Of a stretch of DNA of 16,383 bases, positions 13,573 through 16,383 are shown piece by piece. Position numbers and translations under genes: made by a program. The stretch is taken from contig CAYYVJ010000047.1 in assembly GCA_964475115.1 (NCBI GenBank), forward strand, positions 1 through 16,383. The letters run 5' to 3'. The notes under the pieces are model-generated. The model searched no databases, was not told the DNA's origin, and saw only the letters and a program-made list of their open reading frames with translations. The stretch comes from CAYYVJ01 sp964475115. GTDB taxonomy: Bacteria > Bacillota > Clostridia > Lachnospirales > Lachnospiraceae. Position 1 is the first letter of the stretch. Every line of letters starts with the position of its first letter.

Positions 13573-15054
13573 ATGCAAAGTTTTATTAAAATAAATCCAA
13601 GTGATAATGTAGTGGTAGCGCTTCAAGCACTAAGTGCTGGAACGGTAGTTGAAGTAGGAGAAGATAAAGTAGAACTTATTGAAGACATTATTAGTGGACA
13701 CAAATTTGCTCTTCACCCAATAAAAAAGGGAGAAGCAATTACAAAATATGGATTTACCATTGGAAATGCAAAAGAAGACATAAAAGTTGGACAATGGGTT
13801 CATACTCATAATATTAAAACATCTTTAGGTGAAGTGATAGAATATACTTATAAGCCAATTGGTCGCGAACTTGAAAAGACAGAAGCTGCCTATTTTAATG
13901 GATTTAGAAGAAAGAACGGAAAAGTTGGTGTTCGTAACGAACTTTGGATTATTCCAACGGTAGGATGTGTTAATAATATTGCAGAAGCCATGGTAAGACA
14001 ATCCAAATATTTACTAAATGGTTCCTTAGAAGAAATTGTTGCTTTTCCTCATCCTTATGGTTGTTCTCAAATGGGAGAAGATCAAGAAAACACAAGAAAA
14101 ATTTTATCTGCTCTTGTAAATCATCCAAATGCAGGTGCTGTATTAGTACTTGGTCTTGGTTGTGAAAATAGTGGTGTAAATATCTTGAAGGAATATATCG
14201 GAGAATACGATGAAAATAGAGTTAAGTTTCTAGTTTCTCAAGAAGTAGAAGATGAAATGGAAACTGGATTAGAGCTAATAGAAGAACTTGCTTCTTATGC
14301 AAAAACCTTTACTAGAGAAAAAATCGATGCGAGTGAATTGATTGTTGGTTTGAAATGTGGTGGTTCAGATGGTTTGTCTGGTATAACAGCAAATCCAACA
14401 GTAGGTGCATTTTCAGATATTTTGATTTCAAAAGGTGGAACTACCATGTTGACAGAAGTACCTGAAATGTTTGGAGCAGAAACATTGCTAATGGATCGTT
14501 GTGATAATGAAGAAGTATTTAATAAGACAGTAAATTTAATTAATGACTTCAAACAATATTTTACAGATCATAACCAAACAATATATGAGAATCCATCACC
14601 TGGAAACAAACAAGGTGGTATTTCAACTCTTGAAGACAAATCTTTAGGTTGTACTCAAAAAGCAGGTAATGCAATAGTAAAGGATGTCTTAGAATATGGT
14701 GAAGCAGTAGAAGTAAAAGGATTAAACCTTTTAAATGCTCCAGGAAATGATTTAGTAGCTGCAACAGCGCTAGCGGCTTCAGGTGCACATATTGTCTTGT
14801 TTACTACAGGACGTGGCACACCATTTGCTTCACCAGTACCAACAATTAAGATTTCTAGCAATACTCCTCTATATAATAAGAAAAAGAACTGGATAGACTT
14901 TAATGCAGGAAGATTGATTGAAGACCTTACACTTGCAGAGCAATCACAAAATTTATTTGATTATGTAATTGAAGTAGCTTCTGGTAAAAAGATAAAAGCA
15001 GAAGAAGCTGGTTTTCATGATATGGCTATTTTCAAACAAGGCGTTACGTTATAA
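13573..15054 (+). CDS. uxaA: Altronate dehydratase
   Basis: UxaA removes water from D-altronate to give 2-keto-3-deoxygluconate; the enzyme depends on ferrous iron. The product carries an N-terminal SAF domain (about 1-85, including Gly-Gln-Trp-Val-His-Thr-His-Asn at 73-80). The UxaA/GarD catalytic region begins at Arg-Lys-Asn-Gly-Lys-Val-Gly-Val-Arg-Asn and contains conserved Cys132, Leu-Gly-Cys-Glu-Asn and Lys-Cys-Gly-Gly-Ser-Asp-Gly. I choose the ATG at 13573: AAAGGAG lies five bases upstream, and the resulting 493 residues match the 495 of Escherichia coli UxaA. An earlier in-frame ATG at 13540 would add eleven residues but has no ribosome binding site. It is the second gene of the operon, between uxaB and eda. 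Confidence 0.95.
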   Translation: MQSFIKINPSDNVVVALQALSAGTVVEVGEDKVELIEDIISGHKFALHPIKKGEAITKYGFTIGNAKEDIKVGQWVHTHNIKTSLGEVIEYTYKPIGRELEKTEAAYFNGFRRKNGKVGVRNELWIIPTVGCVNNIAEAMVRQSKYLLNGSLEEIVAFPHPYGCSQMGEDQENTRKILSALVNHPNAGAVLVLGLGCENSGVNILKEYIGEYDENRVKFLVSQEVEDEMETGLELIEELASYAKTFTREKIDASELIVGLKCGGSDGLSGITANPTVGAFSDILISKGGTTMLTEVPEMFGAETLLMDRCDNEEVFNKTVNLINDFKQYFTDHNQTIYENPSPGNKQGGISTLEDKSLGCTQKAGNAIVKDVLEYGEAVEVKGLNLLNAPGNDLVAATALAASGAHIVLFTTGRGTPFASPVPTIKISSNTPLYNKKKNWIDFNAGRLIEDLTLAEQSQNLFDYVIEVASGKKIKAEEAGFHDMAIFKQGVTL

Positions 15055-15079
15055 AATACAAGGAAAACCTAGATATCCA

Positions 15080-15108
15080 TTGACAAAAATCTACAATAAG
15101 CTTAAACT
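15080..15108 (+). promoter_or_regulatory. Possible internal promoter upstream of eda
   Basis: A perfect TTGACA (15080-15085) is followed after 17 bases by TAAACT (15103-15108, four of six). An inverted repeat AATAAG-N6-CTTATT (15095-15112) overlaps the -10. The 89-base uxaA-eda gap is the longest inside the operon. This could give eda and kdgK extra expression independent of uxaB. Confidence 0.4.
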
Positions 15109-15143
15109 TATTTTAGAAAAATTGAAGTTAAGGAGAAAAATAA

Positions 15144-15791
15144 ATGAAAAAAGAACAAGTTATTTCAAAAATGAAAGAAGAATGTTTAGTTGCTGTTGTT
15201 CGTGCTGAGAGCAAAGAACAAGGAGAAAAAATTATTGATGCAATTATAGAAGGTGGTATTAATTTCATTGAAATTACTATGACTGTTCCTGGAGCAGTAG
15301 ATATTATTGCAGCAATGGTAGAAAAATATAAGAGCAATACAAACGTAGTAATTGGTGCAGGTACTGTACTTGATCCTGAAACAGCAAGAGCTGTAATTTT
15401 AGCTGGTGCTGCTTATGTAGTAAGTCCTGGATTAAACCCAGAGACTGTTAAATTATGTAATCGTTACAGAGTTCCTATGCTTCCAGGTGTAATGACTCCA
15501 ACAGAAGCAATTACTGCTTTAGAATTAGGTTGTGATGTTATTAAAATATTCCCAGGAAACATTGTTGGACCAGCTGCTATTAGTTCATTTAGAGGACCAC
15601 TTCCACAAGCAGAGTTTATGCCTTCTGGTGGAGTAGACGTAGATAATGTTGACAAATGGTTGAAAGCTGGTGCATGTGCAGTAGGTACAGGAAGCAATCT
15701 TACAGTTGGAGCTAAAACTGGAGATTGGGCAGCGATTACAGCAAAAGCAAAAGAATTTGTTGATGCTGTAGCGGCAGCTAGAGCAAAATAA
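15144..15791 (+). CDS. eda: 2-dehydro-3-deoxy-phosphogluconate (KDPG) aldolase
   Basis: Eda splits 2-keto-3-deoxy-6-phosphogluconate into pyruvate and glyceraldehyde 3-phosphate, the last step of hexuronate breakdown. The 215-residue class I aldolase has Arg20, Glu43 in Phe-Ile-Glu-Ile-Thr-Met-Thr, Gly-Ala-Gly-Thr-Val (71-75), Ser-Pro-Gly-Leu-Asn-Pro-Glu (94-100) and the Schiff-base lysine Lys134 in Asp-Val-Ile-Lys-Ile-Phe-Pro. A phosphate-binding Pro-Ser-Gly-Gly-Val lies at 160-164. Length matches the family. AGGAG is eight bases before the ATG. Many eda products also cleave 4-hydroxy-2-oxoglutarate, so a second activity is possible. It lies 89 bases after uxaA and 45 before kdgK, with no terminator seen. 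Confidence 0.96.
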   Translation: MKKEQVISKMKEECLVAVVRAESKEQGEKIIDAIIEGGINFIEITMTVPGAVDIIAAMVEKYKSNTNVVIGAGTVLDPETARAVILAGAAYVVSPGLNPETVKLCNRYRVPMLPGVMTPTEAITALELGCDVIKIFPGNIVGPAAISSFRGPLPQAEFMPSGGVDVDNVDKWLKAGACAVGTGSNLTVGAKTGDWAAITAKAKEFVDAVAAARAK

Positions 15792-15836
15792 TATCAAATT
15801 AATCATAATCAATATAATCAAAGGAGAATTTAAAAC

Positions 15837-16383
15837 ATGGCAAAAATAGTAACAATGGGTGAGATCATGCTAAGATTATCTACACCTGGATTTAAAAAGT
15901 TTATTCAAGCAGAACAATTTGATGTAGTATATGGTGGTGGAGAAGCAAACGTAGCTGTTTCTCTAGCAAACTACGGACATGAGGGTGAATTTGTAACAAG
16001 AGTACCTAACAACCCAATTGGTGATTGTGCAATCGCAGCTTTACGTAAAATGAACGTAGAAACAAAACATATTGCAAAAGGTGGAGAAAGACTTGGTATC
16101 TATTATTTAGAAACAGGTGCTTCTATGAGAGCTTCTAACGTAGTATATGACAGAGCAAACTCTTCTATTGCAACTGCTTCAGTTGAAGATTTTGATTTCG
16201 ATGCTATTTTTGAAGGTGCTGATTGGTTCCATTTTACTGGAATAACTCCTGCAGTTAGTGATGAAGCAGCAGTTGTAACAGAAGCTGCTCTTAAAGCTGC
16301 AAAAGCAAAAGGAATTACAGTTTCTGTTGACTTGAATTTCCGTAAGAAATTATGGTCTTCTGAAAAAGCTCAAAGAATTATGA
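15837..16383 (+). CDS. kdgK: 2-keto-3-deoxygluconate kinase, PfkB family (partial, runs off the window)
   Basis: KdgK phosphorylates 2-keto-3-deoxygluconate with ATP to give KDPG, the substrate of the neighbouring Eda. The first 182 residues are present and the frame is open at the window end. The N terminus Ile-Val-Thr-Met-Gly-Glu-Ile-Met-Leu-Arg-Leu and the sugar-binding PfkB signature Gly-Gly-Gly-Glu-Ala-Asn-Val-Ala-Val-Ser-Leu (33-43) are clear. Asp-Leu-Asn-Phe-Arg (165-169) is also typical of the ribokinase fold. The ATP-site Gly-Ala-Gly-Asp motif lies beyond the window. AAGGAG is ten bases before the ATG. The substrate is inferred mainly from position between eda and the uxa genes; other PfkB sugar kinases cannot be excluded on this fragment alone. 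Confidence 0.88.
   Translation, partial: MAKIVTMGEIMLRLSTPGFKKFIQAEQFDVVYGGGEANVAVSLANYGHEGEFVTRVPNNPIGDCAIAALRKMNVETKHIAKGGERLGIYYLETGASMRASNVVYDRANSSIATASVEDFDFDAIFEGADWFHFTGITPAVSDEAAVVTEAALKAAKAKGITVSVDLNFRKKLWSSEKAQRIM

Noticed and set aside
15095..15112. A third copy of the LacI operator before eda
   Set aside because: The TAAG and CTTA half-sites are present, but their spacing (six bases) differs from the two-base spacing of the paired operators, so it was not called as the same site.
15017..15208. A 63-codon plus-strand frame across the uxaA-eda gap
   Set aside because: It begins inside uxaA in another frame and runs into eda. The spacer carries promoter-like sequence and the eda ribosome binding site, and the product is low-complexity.

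Overview
The window looks like a chromosomal segment of an AT-rich, low-GC Gram-positive anaerobe of the Clostridia. Lachnospiraceae is the likely family, and the gene set resembles the plant-polysaccharide fermenter Lachnoclostridium (Clostridium) phytofermentans. This assignment rests on recognised protein families, strong AGGAGG ribosome binding sites, sigma-A type promoters and gene order; no database was searched. The window is densely coded. No gene-free stretch exceeds about 220 bases, and I see no tRNA, rRNA, CRISPR array, insertion sequence or prophage gene.

Region 1 (about 1-440): a 46-residue, two-helix membrane protein (+) converges on rpmB (ribosomal protein L28, -). A bidirectional terminator lies between them.

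Region 2 (about 560-5490): a strong promoter drives rex, an unknown coiled-coil protein, acpS, nnr (bifunctional NAD(P)HX repair) and alr, with overlapping or near-contiguous genes. ndoA/mazF follows with its own candidate promoter and a good terminator. The block joins NADH sensing, repair of damaged NAD(P)H, acyl carrier protein activation and D-alanine supply. The MazF-type RNase has no visible antitoxin gene beside it.

Region 3 (about 5530-9190): a CBS/CorC-domain membrane protein of the CNNM type, a MATE transporter and yebC form a second rightward operon. It ends in a 12-bp bidirectional hairpin terminator.

Region 4 (about 9190-16383): a divergent hexuronate locus. Leftward run a LacI-family regulator, uxaC and a 64-residue membrane protein. 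Rightward run uxaB, uxaA, eda and the start of kdgK. Together they encode the whole isomerase route from D-galacturonate through tagaturonate, altronate, 2-keto-3-deoxygluconate (KDG) and 2-keto-3-deoxy-6-phosphogluconate (KDPG) to pyruvate and glyceraldehyde 3-phosphate. Two near-identical 14-bp palindromes lie at or just downstream of the two divergent promoters, which points to joint repression and autoregulation by the LacI protein. No uptake system is visible before the window ends.

The most useful second looks are the antitoxin-less MazF with its upstream promoter and palindrome, the paired operators, the unknown coiled-coil gene in the rex operon, and the two small membrane proteins. 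I do not see a clearly new multi-gene system.
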